Shown here piece by piece: positions 17,327 to 28,024 of a stretch of 64,000 nt of DNA. The position numbers were made by a program, and so were the translations under genes. Under the pieces are notes generated by a model that was not told where the DNA came from, did no database searches, and worked only from the letters and a program-made list of their open reading frames with translations. This DNA is from Rubrivivax sp. (GTDB taxonomy: Bacteria; Pseudomonadota; Gammaproteobacteria; Burkholderiales; Burkholderiaceae_C), in assembly GCA_016789955.1 (NCBI GenBank), contig JAEUPB010000075.1, positions 124,001 through 188,000 on the forward strand. The letters are read 5' to 3'. Each line of letters opens with the position of its first letter. Positions within the stretch are counted from its first letter, which is position 1.

Positions 17327-18301
17327 CTACAGCCAGCCCGTCCTGCGGAAGCGCCAATACAGCGTCGCCGCCGCGGTGACGATCAGGCCCAGCGCCATCG
17401 GATAGCCGTAGGCCCACTTCAGCTCGGGCATGTGCTCGAAGTTCATGCCCCAGATGCCGGCCATCGCGGTGGAGATCGCGAAGATCGCGGCCCAGGCCGC
17501 CAGCCGCTTGGTGGTCTCGGTCTCCTCGATGCCGACCATCGACAGATTCACCTGGATCGCCGTGCCGATGGTCTCGCGGATCGCCTCCACCGAGCCATTG
17601 ATGCGCGACAGGTGGTCGTGCACGTCGCGGAAGTATTCCTGCGTGGCGGCGCAGGCGGCCGGTACGCGGCCGCCGTGCAGCTTGCCGGCCACCTCGAGCA
17701 GCGGCGCCACCGCGTGGCGCAGCACGGTGGCGCGGCGCTTCAGGTCGTACAGCCGCTCGATGTTCGTGCGCGCGGCGCCGCGTTGGAAGATCTTCGACTC
17801 GATCGCATCGAGCTCGGTCTCCACCGCATCCAGCAGCGGGAAGTAGCGGTCGACCACCGCGTCCATCAGCGCGTACAGCACGAAGCCCGAGCCGTGCTTC
17901 AGCAGCTCGGGTTCGCGCTCGCAGCGGCCGCGTACGCCGAGGAAGTCCTGCCGGCTGTCGTTGCGCACCGAGAGCACGAAGTTCGAGCCGACGAACACCG
18001 CCACCTCGCCGGCATGCAGCGAGCCGGCGTCCTGCGGGTCGGCCTCCAGCAGCCGCATCACGACGAAGAGCATGTCGCCGTACTCCTCGATCTTGGGCCG
18101 CTGGTGGCCGTGCCGGGCGTCCTCCACGGCCAGTTCGTGCAGGTTGAACTCCTCCTGCATCTGGCGCAGTTCGTCGTCGGTGGCGTCGCGCAGCGCGACC
18201 CACACGAAGGCGCCTGGCTTGATGATCCACTCGCTGATGTCCTCCACCGGGATGTCGGCCAGCTTGCGGCCTTGTTCGTACACGACGCAGTTGATGAGCA
18301 T
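17327..18301 (-). CDS. corA: CorA-family magnesium/cobalt transporter
   Basis: 324 residues. Large cytoplasmic N-terminal domain with the RPKIEEYGDMLFVVMRLL segment and a long stalk helix (AVETELDAIESKIFQ), then two C-terminal membrane helices. The signature at the end of the first helix reads WGMNFEHMPEL, with the essential GMN intact and Trp replacing the usual Tyr before it. The C-terminal basic RFRRTGWL is typical. CorA proteins pass Mg2+ as homopentamers, gated by intracellular Mg2+. It is divergent from the FadB-like gene and 47 bp upstream of the kinase on the same strand. Confidence 0.94.
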   Translation of the reverse strand: MLINCVVYEQGRKLADIPVEDISEWIIKPGAFVWVALRDATDDELRQMQEEFNLHELAVEDARHGHQRPKIEEYGDMLFVVMRLLEADPQDAGSLHAGEVAVFVGSNFVLSVRNDSRQDFLGVRGRCEREPELLKHGSGFVLYALMDAVVDRYFPLLDAVETELDAIESKIFQRGAARTNIERLYDLKRRATVLRHAVAPLLEVAGKLHGGRVPAACAATQEYFRDVHDHLSRINGSVEAIRETIGTAIQVNLSMVGIEETETTKRLAAWAAIFAISTAMAGIWGMNFEHMPELKWAYGYPMALGLIVTAAATLYWRFRRTGWL

Positions 18302-18395
18302 GAAAGGGGCCTCCGCCCGGAATGGTGACAGAGGCGGATCGTGTTCGCGCAGCGGTCTGTCACCGCAGCGACACGACGGTCTTCGGCGTGGTCCC

Positions 18396-18418
18396 TAGAA
18401 TCGAACGATCGTTCGCTT
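18396..18418 (+). promoter_or_regulatory. Putative promoter -10 with overlapping palindromic operator
   Basis: A perfect 14-bp palindrome CGAACGATCGTTCG (18402-18415) extends to 20 bp with one mismatched pair. It overlaps TAGAAT (18396-18401), a good -10 hexamer; a weak ACGACG lies 17 bp upstream as a -35. The site is about 55 bp before the ATG of the FadB-like gene. Palindromes of this shape and length are typical of TetR-family repressors, several of which control acyl-CoA catabolism; the repressor itself is not in the window. Confidence 0.55.
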
Positions 18419-18471
18419 TCGCGGCGGACCTTGCTTCCTCTTCCGCTCCCAGAACCGCAGGAGACATCCCG

Positions 18472-20580
18472 ATGAGCGCCAGCTACGACGTGCGCGGCCC
18501 GGTGGCCGTGATCACCCTGAACAACCCGCCGGTGAACGGGCTGGGCTACGACACCCGCTGCGGCATCGCCGACGGCATCACGAAGGCCGAGGCCGATCCG
18601 TCGATCGAGGCGATCGTCATCACCGGCGCCGGCAAGGCGTTCTCGGGCGGCGCCGACATCCGCGAGTTCGGCAGCCCCAAGGCGGTGGCCGAGCCCAACC
18701 TGCTCTCGCTGATCCGCATGGAGGACGACTGCCGCAAGGTCATCGTCGCCGCGGTGCACAGCGTGTGCATGGGCGGCGGCCTCGAGCTGGCGCTGGGCGC
18801 GCACTACCGCGTGGCAGCGCCGGGCGCCAACGTCGCGCTGCCCGAGGTGAAGATCGGCCTGATCCCGGGCGCCGGCGGCACGCAGCGCCTGCCGCGCGTG
18901 CTGGGCGTGGAGACGGCGCTGAACATGATCGTCAGCGGCGAGCCGGTGAAGAGCGAGATGCTGGCCGCGCTGCCGGGCCAGAAGCTGTTCGACAAGATCA
19001 TCGACGGCGACCTGATCGAGGGCGCGGTGGCGTTCGCGCGCGAGAAGGCCGCCGAGCATGCCTCGAGCGGCAAGCCGCTGCCGCGCGTGCGCGACCTGCC
19101 GGTGAAGCACCCGAACCCCGACGCCTACTTCCAGTTCGCGCGCAACACCGTCAAGGCGATGGCGAAGAACTTCCCCGCGCCGGCCAAGTGCGTCGATGCG
19201 GTGGAGGCGGCGCTCAAGCGCAAGTTCGACGACGGCATGGTCTACGAGCGCGAGGTCTTCCTCGGCCTGATGTGGACGCCGGAGTGCCGCGCGCTGCGCC
19301 ACGCGTTCCTGGCCGAGCGCGCCGCCAGCAAGATCCCCGACGTGCCCGAAGGCACGCCGCAGCGCACCATCGCCCAGGTGGCGGTGATCGGCGCCGGCAC
19401 GATGGGCGGCGGCATCACGATGAACTTCCTCAACGCGGGCATCCCGGTGACGATGCTCGAGATGAAGCAGGAGGCGCTGGACCGCGGCGTGGCCACGATC
19501 CGCAAGAACTACGAGGCGCAGGTCAAGAAGGGCAAGCTGAAGGCCGACAAGTACGAGCAGCGCATGGCGCTGCTGAAGACCACGCTGTCGTACGACGACG
19601 TGAAGAACGCCGACCTCGTCATCGAGGCGGTGTTCGAGGAGATGGGCGTGAAGGAGAAGGTGTTCCGCACGCTCGACGAAGTGATGAAGCCCGGCGCGAT
19701 CCTCGCTTCCAACACCTCGACGCTGGACGTGAACAAGATCGCCTCGTTCACCAAGCGCCCGCAGGACGTGGTGGGCCTGCACTTCTTCAGCCCGGCCAAC
19801 GTGATGAAGCTGCTGGAGGTGGTGCGCGGCGAGAAGACCGCCAAGGACGTGCTGGCCACCGTGATGGCCGTGGCCAAGAAGATCCGCAAGACCGCGGTGG
19901 TCTCGGGCGTGTGCGACGGCTTCATCGGCAACCGCATGATCGAGCAGTACTCGCGGCAGGCCGGTTTCCTGCTGGAGGAAGGCTGCACGCCGGCGCAGGT
20001 GGACAAGGCGATCGAGAAGTTCGGCTTCGCGATGGGCCCGTTCCGCATGGGCGACCTGGCCGGCAACGACATCGGCTGGGCCATCCGCAAGCGCCGCTAC
20101 CAGGAGAAGCCGGGCATGCGCTACAGCAAGACCGCCGACCTGCTGTGCGAGATGGGCCGCTACGGCCAGAAGACCGGCGCCGGCTGGTACGACTACCAGG
20201 CCGGCAAGCGCGACGCGATCCCGTCCAAGGTGGTCGTCGAGATGATCGAGAAGCACCGCGCCGATCTCGGCATCACGCCGCGCAAGATCAGCGACGACGA
20301 GATCGTGCACCGGCTCGTCTACGCGCTGGTCAACGAGGGCGCCAAGATCGTCGAGGAAGGCATCGCCAGCAAGGCCAGCGACCTGGACATCGTCTACCTC
20401 ACCGGCTACGGCTTCCCGCTGTGGCGCGGCGGCCCGATGTGCTATGCCGACACGCAGGGCCTCTTCAACGTGGTGCAGGCGATGAATCGCTTTGCGCGCA
20501 ACCCGCTGGACGACGCGGACTTCTGGGAACCCGCGCCGCTGCTGGCGCGCCTGGCCGCCGAGGGCAAGACGTTCAGCTGA
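18472..20580 (+). CDS. FadB-type bifunctional enoyl-CoA hydratase/3-hydroxyacyl-CoA dehydrogenase
   Basis: 702-residue fusion enzyme of (S)-specific beta-oxidation. Residues 1-190 form the crotonase half, with [11 protein letters not shown] and the oxyanion/acid region [17 protein letters not shown] and [19 protein letters not shown] containing the catalytic Glu. From about residue 300 comes the NAD-binding Rossmann domain ([11 protein letters not shown]), then the catalytic His in [17 protein letters not shown] and two C-terminal helical domains ([19 protein letters not shown]). Start chosen at 18472, which has GGAG upstream; an earlier in-frame start would overlap the operator. It heads the fatty-acid gene run, with a thiolase two genes later completing the cycle. 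Confidence 0.95.
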   Translation: MSASYDVRGPVAVITLNNPPVNGLGYDTRCGIADGITKAEADPSIEAIVITGAGKAFSGGADIREFGSPKAVAEPNLLSLIRMEDDCRKVIVAAVHSVCMGGGLELALGAHYRVAAPGANVALPEVKIGLIPGAGGTQRLPRVLGVETALNMIVSGEPVKSEMLAALPGQKLFDKIIDGDLIEGAVAFAREKAAEHASSGKPLPRVRDLPVKHPNPDAYFQFARNTVKAMAKNFPAPAKCVDAVEAALKRKFDDGMVYEREVFLGLMWTPECRALRHAFLAERAASKIPDVPEGTPQRTIAQVAVIGAGTMGGGITMNFLNAGIPVTMLEMKQEALDRGVATIRKNYEAQVKKGKLKADKYEQRMALLKTTLSYDDVKNADLVIEAVFEEMGVKEKVFRTLDEVMKPGAILASNTSTLDVNKIASFTKRPQDVVGLHFFSPANVMKLLEVVRGEKTAKDVLATVMAVAKKIRKTAVVSGVCDGFIGNRMIEQYSRQAGFLLEEGCTPAQVDKAIEKFGFAMGPFRMGDLAGNDIGWAIRKRRYQEKPGMRYSKTADLLCEMGRYGQKTGAGWYDYQAGKRDAIPSKVVVEMIEKHRADLGITPRKISDDEIVHRLVYALVNEGAKIVEEGIASKASDLDIVYLTGYGFPLWRGGPMCYADTQGLFNVVQAMNRFARNPLDDADFWEPAPLLARLAAEGKTFS

Positions 20581-20582
20581 AA

Positions 20583-20660
20583 GTGGGCCCCCCAGCTCCC
20601 TCCCGGTCGCAGCCCCCCAAGGGGGCGCTCGTCAGCGGACCGGCGTAGCCGGATCCGCGC
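20583..20660 (+). repeat. Dispersed GC-rich intergenic repeat (copy 1)
   Basis: Fills the gap between two genes. It begins GGGCCCCCCAGCTCCCTC, contains a GCCCCC-CAA-GGGGGC hairpin and ends with the hairpin GGACCGGC-GTA-GCCGGATCC (20637-20656) followed by GCGC. The same beginning and end recur at 27397-27500. In the terminal hairpin the outer pair is A-T here and G-C in the other copy, a compensatory change. It may act as a terminator or mRNA end; this type of repeat is common between genes in Burkholderiales. Confidence 0.6.
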
Positions 20661-20683
20661 CGATGCTCGGTCAACCCCACTCC

Positions 20684-22165
20684 ATGCGTCGCCTCTTCGT
20701 CGCTATCCTGGCCGCCGTCGGGCTGCTGGTGGTGGCCTTGCTCGCCAACACCTTCCGCCACGGCTCGAAGCAGATGACGGTGCCACCGCTGGCGAAGCTG
20801 GCGGTGGACACCGACGGCGCAGCGCAGTCGCTGGCGGCGGCGGTGCAGGCGAAGACGGTCTCGGGCCTGCTGAACCCCGAGGGTACGGCGGCCGAGTTCG
20901 ACAAGCTGCACGAGCACTTGCGCCATCGCTACCCGCTGGTGCACGAGAAGCTGCAGCGCGAGGTGGTGGGCGCGCACAGCCTGCTGTACACGTGGAAGGG
21001 CAGCCAGCCGCAGCTGAAGGCGCTCGTGCTGATGGCGCACCAGGACGTGGTGCCGATCGCCCCGGGCACCGAGGCGCAGTGGAAGCAGCCGCCGTTCAGC
21101 GGCACCATCGAGGGTGGCCGCGTCTGGGGCCGCGGGTCGTGGGACGACAAGGGCAACCTGATCGCGCAGCTCGAGGCGGTGGAGATGCTGCTGAAGGCCG
21201 GCTTCCAGCCGCAGCGTACGGTGCTGCTGGCCTTCGGCCACGACGAGGAGGTCGGCGGCAAGGCCGGCGCGGTGAAGATCGCCGAACTGCTGAAGGCGCG
21301 CGGCACCCCGATCGAGTCGGTGATCGACGAAGGCCTCGTCGTCACCGAAGGCATCCTGCCCGGCGTGGCGCAGCCGATCGCGCTGATCGGCGTGGCCGAG
21401 AAAGGCTACGCGTCGCTGCGCCTCGTGGCCACCGGGACGCCGGGGCACTCGTCGATGCCGCCGCCGGGGGCCGGGCAGAGCGCCATCGGCGCGCTGTCGC
21501 AGGCGTTGGCGCGGCTGGACGCGCAGCCGGTGCCCGGCGGCATCACCGGCGTGGCGCACGAGATGTTCACGACGCTCGCGCCCGAGCTGCCGCTGGGCCA
21601 GCGGGTGGCGATGTCCAACCTGTGGCTGCTCGGCCCGGTGGTCGAGCGCATGCTGTCGAAGGCGCCCGGCACCAACGCGCTGATGCGCACCACCACCGCG
21701 ATGACCATCGTCAACGCCGGCAACAAGGAGAACGTGCTGCCGGGCCGCGCGGAGGCGATCGTCAACTTCCGCCTGCTGCCCGGCGACACCGCCGAGAGCG
21801 TCGAGGCGCACGTGCGCAAGGCCATCGCCGACGATCGCATCACGATCGAGCGGCTGCCCGACACGGCGCCGGCCTCGAAGGTGTCGTCGAGCACCGGCGA
21901 GGCCTACAAGCGCATCGAGCGCGCCACGCGCGAGGTGTTCCCCGATGCGATGGTGGCCCCGGGCCTGATGCTCGGCGGCACCGACGGCCGCCACTTCGAC
22001 GGCATCGCCGATGCCGTCTACCGCTACACACCGATCCGCGCCGACAGCGAGAAGCTCAAGCTCTTCCACGGCACCGACGAGCACGTCACCGTCGACTCGC
22101 TCGCCGACATGATCCGCTTCTACCACCGCCTGGTGCAGCTCGCCGCCAGCGCGCCCAACCCCTAA
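20684..22165 (+). CDS. Membrane-anchored M20 carboxypeptidase, PM20D1/CPS1-like
   Basis: 493 residues from MRRLFVAILAAVG; an in-frame ATG at 20663 adds seven residues. One N-terminal membrane helix or uncleaved signal anchors the enzyme outside the cytoplasm. Canonical M20 zinc motifs are intact: LMAHQDVVP, WGRGSWDDKGN, FGHDEEVGG and a C-terminal HGTDEHV. Length and motif context match the yeast carboxypeptidase S / PM20D1 branch, which cleaves or forms N-acyl amino acids and peptides. In this operon an N-acyl amino acid hydrolase feeding fatty acids to beta-oxidation is plausible but unproven. Confidence 0.87.
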   Translation: MRRLFVAILAAVGLLVVALLANTFRHGSKQMTVPPLAKLAVDTDGAAQSLAAAVQAKTVSGLLNPEGTAAEFDKLHEHLRHRYPLVHEKLQREVVGAHSLLYTWKGSQPQLKALVLMAHQDVVPIAPGTEAQWKQPPFSGTIEGGRVWGRGSWDDKGNLIAQLEAVEMLLKAGFQPQRTVLLAFGHDEEVGGKAGAVKIAELLKARGTPIESVIDEGLVVTEGILPGVAQPIALIGVAEKGYASLRLVATGTPGHSSMPPPGAGQSAIGALSQALARLDAQPVPGGITGVAHEMFTTLAPELPLGQRVAMSNLWLLGPVVERMLSKAPGTNALMRTTTAMTIVNAGNKENVLPGRAEAIVNFRLLPGDTAESVEAHVRKAIADDRITIERLPDTAPASKVSSSTGEAYKRIERATREVFPDAMVAPGLMLGGTDGRHFDGIADAVYRYTPIRADSEKLKLFHGTDEHVTVDSLADMIRFYHRLVQLAASAPNP

Positions 22166-22201
22166 ACCCGGCCCCCAGCCCAGACCCGAGGACGCCCGCC
22201 C

Positions 22202-23373
<1,172 letters not shown>

Positions 23374-23377
<4 letters not shown>

Positions 23378-24285
23378 CCACCCCCGTGCCGGCGCTGCGG
23401 ACGCCCGACGAGCGTTTCGCGAACCTGCCCGGCTACCCCTGGGCGCCGCGCTACACCGAGCACGCCGGGCTGCGCGTGCACTACCTCGACGAAGGCCCGC
23501 GCGACGCGCCGGCCACGGTGCTGTGCCTGCACGGCAACCCGAGCTGGAGCTACCTGTACCGGCACATGATCCCGGTGTTCACCGCTGCGGGCCTGCGCGT
23601 GGTGGCACCCGACCTGATCGGGTTCGGCCGCAGCGACAAGCCGGTGGACCCGGCCGCGCACACCTGGGAGCTGCACCGCGGCATGCTGCTGGCGTTCGTC
23701 GAGCGGTTCGACCTGCGCGACGTGATGCTGGTCTGCCAGGACTGGGGCGGCATCTTCGGCCTCACGCTGCCGATGGACCTGCCGGGCCGGTTCACGCGGC
23801 TGCTGGTGATGAACACCGGGCTGGGCACCGGCAGCGTCACCGAGGGCTTCCGGCAGTGGCGCGCGTACTCGAACGCGCAGCCGGATCTCGCCATCGGCCG
23901 CATGCTCGCGCGCGGCAAGCGCGACCTGTCTCCGGCCGAGGCCGCCGCCTACGACGCGCCGTTCCCCGACCCCAGCTACAAGGCCGCGGTGCGCGCCTTC
24001 CCGGATCTCGTGCCCGATGCGACGCTCCGCGGCCCCGATGCCCCCGGCATCGAGGTGTCGCTGCGCGCCGCCGCGTGGTGGCGCGACGAGTGGGCCGGCG
24101 AGAGCTTCATGGCCATCGGCATGCAGGACCCGGTGCTCGGCCCGTCGGCGATGCAGGCGCTGCGGCAGATCATCCGCGGCTGCCCCGAGCCGATGGAAGT
24201 CGCCGACGGCGGCCACTTCGTGCAGGAGTGGGGCGGGCCGATCGCGCGGGCGGCACTCTCGCATTTCCGACTGTCGAACACCTGA
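23374..24285 (+). CDS. Haloalkane dehalogenase-like alpha/beta hydrolase
   Basis: 303 residues, GTG start overlapping the thiolase stop (GTGA). The fold and key residues match subfamily I haloalkane dehalogenases such as DhlA and DhmA: oxyanion [13 protein letters not shown], nucleophile elbow VCQDWGG with Asp123 followed by the halide-binding Trp124, a late acid in [10 protein letters not shown] and the catalytic His in GGHFVQEWG. Asp nucleophile plus adjacent Trp separates this group from esterases, which have Ser, and from epoxide hydrolases, which lack the second halide residue pattern. In a beta-oxidation operon its real substrate may be an epoxide, a haloalkanoate or an ester; tests are needed to decide. 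Confidence 0.82.
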
Positions 24286-24293
24286 CCCCTTCG

Positions 24294-24719
24294 ATGCAGC
24301 CCGTCGACCTCCCCACCCTGCGCAGCTTCTTTCACGCGGCCCCGTTCATGGTCGACCTCGGTGTCGAACCCGTCGGCGTCGGCCCCGGCCGCGTCGAGAC
24401 GGAACTGGTGATCGCAGCTCGCCACCGGCAGCACACCGGCGTCGTGCACGCGGGCGTGCTGGCCTCGCTGGCCGACCACACGATGGGTGCCGCGGCGCAG
24501 ACGCTGGCCCCGGCCGGGCACTGGATCCTCACCGCCGAGCTGAAGACCAGCCTGCTGCGCGGTGCCGATGGCGAGAAGCTCGTCTGCACGGCCGAGGTGA
24601 TCAAGCCCGGCCGCCGCATCAGCTTCACCGAAGCCGAAGTGCACGCAGTGCGCGGCAGCGAGCGCGTGCTGGTGATGAAGGCCTCGGCCACCATGGCCGT
24701 GGCGGAAGCGAAAGCCTGA
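24294..24719 (+). CDS. PaaI-type hotdog thioesterase
   Basis: 141 residues, one hotdog domain. The conserved motif reads VVHAGVLASLADHTMG, where HAG replaces the usual HGG, followed by the central helix and the strand HWILTAELKTSLLR. Enzymes of this type hydrolyse acyl- or aryl-CoA thioesters and release blocked intermediates, recycling CoA. It begins eight bases after the hydrolase gene in the same operon. Confidence 0.85.
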   Translation: MQPVDLPTLRSFFHAAPFMVDLGVEPVGVGPGRVETELVIAARHRQHTGVVHAGVLASLADHTMGAAAQTLAPAGHWILTAELKTSLLRGADGEKLVCTAEVIKPGRRISFTEAEVHAVRGSERVLVMKASATMAVAEAKA

Positions 24720-24744
24720 CCGACGCAGGCACCGAGGCACTCCG

Positions 24745-26583
24745 ATGACATCGATGCGCGACACCCTGGACTTCCTGCTGTACGACTGGCTGCGTGTCGA
24801 GTCGCTGGTCGAACGGCCCCGATTCGCCGACCACTCGCGCGAGACGTTCTCGTCGGTCCTCGACACCTGCCAGCGCATCGCCGCCGAGAAGTTCGCGCCG
24901 TTCAACCGGCTGGCCGACACCGAGGAGCCGCGCTTCGACGGCCAGCGCGTGCACCTGCCGGCCTGCACCTACGAGGCGGCACTGGCGTACGCCGGCTCGG
25001 GCATGCTGGCCGCGGCGCAGGACGCCGAGATCGGCGGCATGCAGCTGCCCTGCGTGGTGGAGATGGCCGCCAACGCGTTCTTCAGCAAGGCCAGCGTGGC
25101 GATGAGCGGATACGGCATGCTCACCAGCGGCAACGCCAACCTGCTGATGGCGCACGGCACGCCGAAGCAGCGCGAGGTGTTCGCGGCGCGCGAGTTCGCC
25201 GGGCGCTGGTTCGGCACGATGTGCCTGTCGGAGCCGCAGGCCGGCTCGTCGCTGTCGGATGTCGCCACGCGCGCGGTGCCCGATGGCGCCGACTTCGAGG
25301 CCGATCCGCTCGGCCCGCGCTACCGGCTGCGCGGCCACAAGATGTGGATCTCCGGCGGCGAGCACGAGATCACCGAGAACATCGTGCACCTGGTGCTGGC
25401 CAAGATCCCCGGGCCCGATGGCCGGCTCGTGCCGGGCACCAAGGGCATCTCGCTGTTCATCGTGCCCAAGCGGCTGGTGGACGCACACGGCGAACTCACC
25501 GGTGAGCGCAACGACGTGGCGCTGGCGGGCCTGAACCACAAGCTCGGCTACCGCGGCACCACCAACTGCCTGCTGAACTTCGGCGAGGGCACGTACCCGG
25601 TGCGAGGCAATGAAGGCGGGGGATTGGACGGCGCCGGAGCCGGCGCCGTGGGCTACCTGGTCGGCCGCCCCGGTGAAGGCCTGCGCTGCATGTTCCACAT
25701 GATGAACGAGGCTCGCATCGGCGTCGGCCTCGGCGCCGTGATGCTGGGCTACGCCGGCTACGAGGCGAGCCTCGAGTACGCGAAGCAGCGGCCGCAGGGC
25801 CGGCCGATCGGCCCTGCGGGCAAGGACCCGGCCGCGCCGCAGCGGCCGATCATCGAGCACGCCGACGTGAAGCGCATGCTGCTGGCGCAGAAGGCGTACG
25901 TCGAAGGCGGCTTCGCCCTGGAGCTGTATTGCGCGCGGCTCGTCGACGAGCAGCACACCGGCGGCGAGGCACCGGCACGCGAAGCCGCGCTGCTGCTGGA
26001 GATGCTCACGCCCATCGCCAAGAGCTGGCCCAGCGAATGGTGCCTGGAGGCCAACTCGCTGGCGATCCAGGTGCACGGCGGCTACGGCTACACGCGCGAC
26101 TTCGCGGTGGAGCAGCACTGGCGCGACAACCGCCTGAACATGATCCACGAGGGCACGCACGGCATCCAGGGGCTGGACCTGCTGGGCCGCAAGGTGGTGA
26201 TGGACGGCGGCGCGGGCCTGAAGCTGCTCGCATCGCGCATCAACGCGACGATCGAGGCCGCCGGCCGCAGCGCCGCGCATGCCGAGGCCGCGAACGGCCT
26301 GGCCGCGGCACTGCAGAAGCTCGGCGCGGCGACGAAGGCCGCGTGGTCCACCGGCGTGCCCGAAGAGGCGCTGGCCAACGCCACGCCGTACCTGCAGGCC
26401 TTCGGGCACGTGGTGGTGGCCTGGCTGTGGCTGGACGTGGCGCTGGCCGCGCCGCAGCGCCCGGGCACGCAGGCCGCGATGCGCTACTTCCACGCCTACG
26501 AGCTGCCGAAGATCGATGCCTGGCTGGGCGTGGCTGCGCGGCGCGAGCCGGTGGTGCGCGAGATGCAGCCCGACTGGTTCTGA
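24745..26583 (+). CDS. Acyl-CoA dehydrogenase with extra C-terminal domain (DmdC-like)
   Basis: 612 residues, longer than the standard 380. The FAD-dependent acyl-CoA dehydrogenase core includes MCLSEPQAGSSLSDV, WISGGEHEITENIVHLVLAK and the ARIGVGLGAVMLG region; the conserved catalytic zone is followed by HGGYGYTRDFAVEQHWRDNR and the substrate/FAD-tail stretch EGTHGIQGLDLLGRK. About 120 extra residues at the end form the helical domain seen in the DmdC / long acyl-CoA dehydrogenase group. It introduces the 2,3-double bond in an acyl-CoA; chain preference is unknown. Confidence 0.92.
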   Translation: MTSMRDTLDFLLYDWLRVESLVERPRFADHSRETFSSVLDTCQRIAAEKFAPFNRLADTEEPRFDGQRVHLPACTYEAALAYAGSGMLAAAQDAEIGGMQLPCVVEMAANAFFSKASVAMSGYGMLTSGNANLLMAHGTPKQREVFAAREFAGRWFGTMCLSEPQAGSSLSDVATRAVPDGADFEADPLGPRYRLRGHKMWISGGEHEITENIVHLVLAKIPGPDGRLVPGTKGISLFIVPKRLVDAHGELTGERNDVALAGLNHKLGYRGTTNCLLNFGEGTYPVRGNEGGGLDGAGAGAVGYLVGRPGEGLRCMFHMMNEARIGVGLGAVMLGYAGYEASLEYAKQRPQGRPIGPAGKDPAAPQRPIIEHADVKRMLLAQKAYVEGGFALELYCARLVDEQHTGGEAPAREAALLLEMLTPIAKSWPSEWCLEANSLAIQVHGGYGYTRDFAVEQHWRDNRLNMIHEGTHGIQGLDLLGRKVVMDGGAGLKLLASRINATIEAAGRSAAHAEAANGLAAALQKLGAATKAAWSTGVPEEALANATPYLQAFGHVVVAWLWLDVALAAPQRPGTQAAMRYFHAYELPKIDAWLGVAARREPVVREMQPDWF

Positions 26584-26606
26584 ACCCCATCCCAGGAGAC
26601 CCCCGC

Positions 26607-27395
26607 ATGAGCACCCCCATCCAGAAACTCTTCGACCTCACCGGCAAGACGGCCCTCGTCACCGGCGGCTCGCGCGGCCTCGGGCTGCAGATCGCCGAGG
26701 CGCTGGGGCAGGCCGGCGCGAAGATCATGCTGACCTCGCGCAAGGCCTCCGACCTCGAGGAGGCCGCCGGCGACCTGCAGGCGCAGGGCATCGACGCGCG
26801 CTGGGTGGCTGCCGACGCCAGCGACCCGGCGCAGATCCAGAAGGTCGTCGACGAGACGATGCAGCGCATGGGCCACATCGACATCCTGGTGAACAACGCC
26901 GGCGCCACCTGGGGTGCCGCCGTCGAGGACCATCCGCTGGAGGCCTGGGACAAGGTGATGGACCTGAACGTCCGCAGCATCTTCCTGTTCAGCCAGGCCG
27001 TGGGCCGCGCCAGCATGCTGCCGCGGGGCAGCGGGCGCATCATCAACGTGGCCAGCATCGCCGGCCTCGGCGGTTCGCTGGAGATGAAATTCATCGCCTA
27101 CGGCACCAGCAAGGGCGCGGTGGTGAACTTCACGCGCACGCTGGCCGGCGAATGGGGGCCGCGCGGCATCACCGTCAATGCGCTGGCGCCGGGATTCTTC
27201 CCGAGCAAGATGACCAAGGGTGTGCTGTCGACCTTCGGCGTGGAGAACCTCGCCGCCCGCGCGCCGCTGCGCCGCATCGGCGACGACGACGACCTGAAGG
27301 GCGCGGCGCTGCTGTTCGCCAGCGACGCGGGCAAGCACATCACGGGGCAGATCCTGGCAGTGGACGGCGGCGTCTCCGTCGTGCACGGTGGGTGA
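26607..27395 (+). CDS. Short-chain dehydrogenase/reductase (gluconate 5-dehydrogenase/FabG-like)
   Basis: 262 residues, GGAGA before the ATG. NAD(P)-binding TGGSRGLGLQIAE at residues 20-32, structural NNAG, catalytic Ser in NVASIAGLGG and the YGTSKG tetrad Tyr/Lys, ending in an AVDGGVSVVHGG tail. Sits directly after the acyl-CoA dehydrogenase, so it likely reduces or oxidises a 3-hydroxy/3-ketoacyl-CoA or a side-chain alcohol. Substrate undetermined. Confidence 0.88.
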   Translation: MSTPIQKLFDLTGKTALVTGGSRGLGLQIAEALGQAGAKIMLTSRKASDLEEAAGDLQAQGIDARWVAADASDPAQIQKVVDETMQRMGHIDILVNNAGATWGAAVEDHPLEAWDKVMDLNVRSIFLFSQAVGRASMLPRGSGRIINVASIAGLGGSLEMKFIAYGTSKGAVVNFTRTLAGEWGPRGITVNALAPGFFPSKMTKGVLSTFGVENLAARAPLRRIGDDDDLKGAALLFASDAGKHITGQILAVDGGVSVVHGG

Positions 27396-27396
27396 C

Positions 27397-27500
27397 ATGG
27401 GGCCCCCAAGCTCCCTCTGGTCGCTACCCCAGGGACCCGGAAGGGGCCCCTTCGTGGCCCCGGGGGCTCTTGCAGCGGGCCGGCTGAGCCGGACCCGCGC
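27397..27500 (+). repeat. Dispersed GC-rich intergenic repeat (copy 2)
   Basis: Starts ATGGGGCCCCCAAGCTCCCT and ends with the hairpin GGGCCGGC-TGA-GCCGGACCC (27477-27496) plus GCGC, matching the copy at 20583-20660. Between them this copy carries a longer GC-rich insertion with GGGGCCCCTTCGTGGCCCC. It separates the SDR gene from the next thioesterase gene and probably ends or attenuates transcription from the upstream block. Confidence 0.6.
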
Positions 27501-27544
27501 AAGCGGCTTGGTCTGGACACTTCTTGGTACGCCGGGGCGCTGAC

Positions 27545-28024
27545 GTGTCCAAGCGCATCGCGTTCCCGATCCGCATCCCGTTCGTCGAGGAACTCGGCCT
27601 CGAGCTGTGGGGCTTCGCCGACGGAAAGGCCGAGCTGCGCATGGACCTCGCCGAGGCGCACCTGAACTCGTGGGAGGTGGCGCACGGCGGCGTGCTGATG
27701 ACCATGCTCGACGTGGCGATGGCGCATGCCGCGCGCAGTGCCAACAGCCACGACCCGGCGCACGCGATCGGCGTGGCCACGATCGAGATGAAGACCACCT
27801 TCATGCGCCCAGCCGAAGGCGAGCTGCGCGCGCTGGGCACGCTGCTGCACCGCACGACGACGATGGCGTTCACCGAAGGCCGCGTGCTCGATGGCGAGGG
27901 GCGCCTGTGCGCGCACGCCAGCGGCACCTTCAAGTACCTGCGCGGCCTGCCGGTCTCCACGCGCAAGGCGAAGGCCTTGCGCGGCACGCAGCCCGAATCC
28001 GACGAATCGAAGGACCCGTCATGA
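27545..28024 (+). CDS. PaaI-type hotdog thioesterase
   Basis: 159 residues from the GTG at 27545, chosen over an upstream TTG because family members start with a short SKRI-type sequence just before IPFVEELG. The active-site motif VAHGGVLMTMLDVAMAHAAR is fully conserved (HGG plus Asp), followed by VATIEMKTTFMRPAEG. A C-terminal tail of about 25 charged residues extends past the fold. It hydrolyses an acyl- or aryl-CoA. The stop overlaps the next gene (ATGA). Confidence 0.86.
   Translation: MSKRIAFPIRIPFVEELGLELWGFADGKAELRMDLAEAHLNSWEVAHGGVLMTMLDVAMAHAARSANSHDPAHAIGVATIEMKTTFMRPAEGELRALGTLLHRTTTMAFTEGRVLDGEGRLCAHASGTFKYLRGLPVSTRKAKALRGTQPESDESKDPS

Noticed and set aside
15726-18230. Kinase frame extended to 834 codons as a full-length KdpD
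   Set aside because: The upstream 300 codons are antisense-frame translation of corA, with no KdpD or Usp motif.
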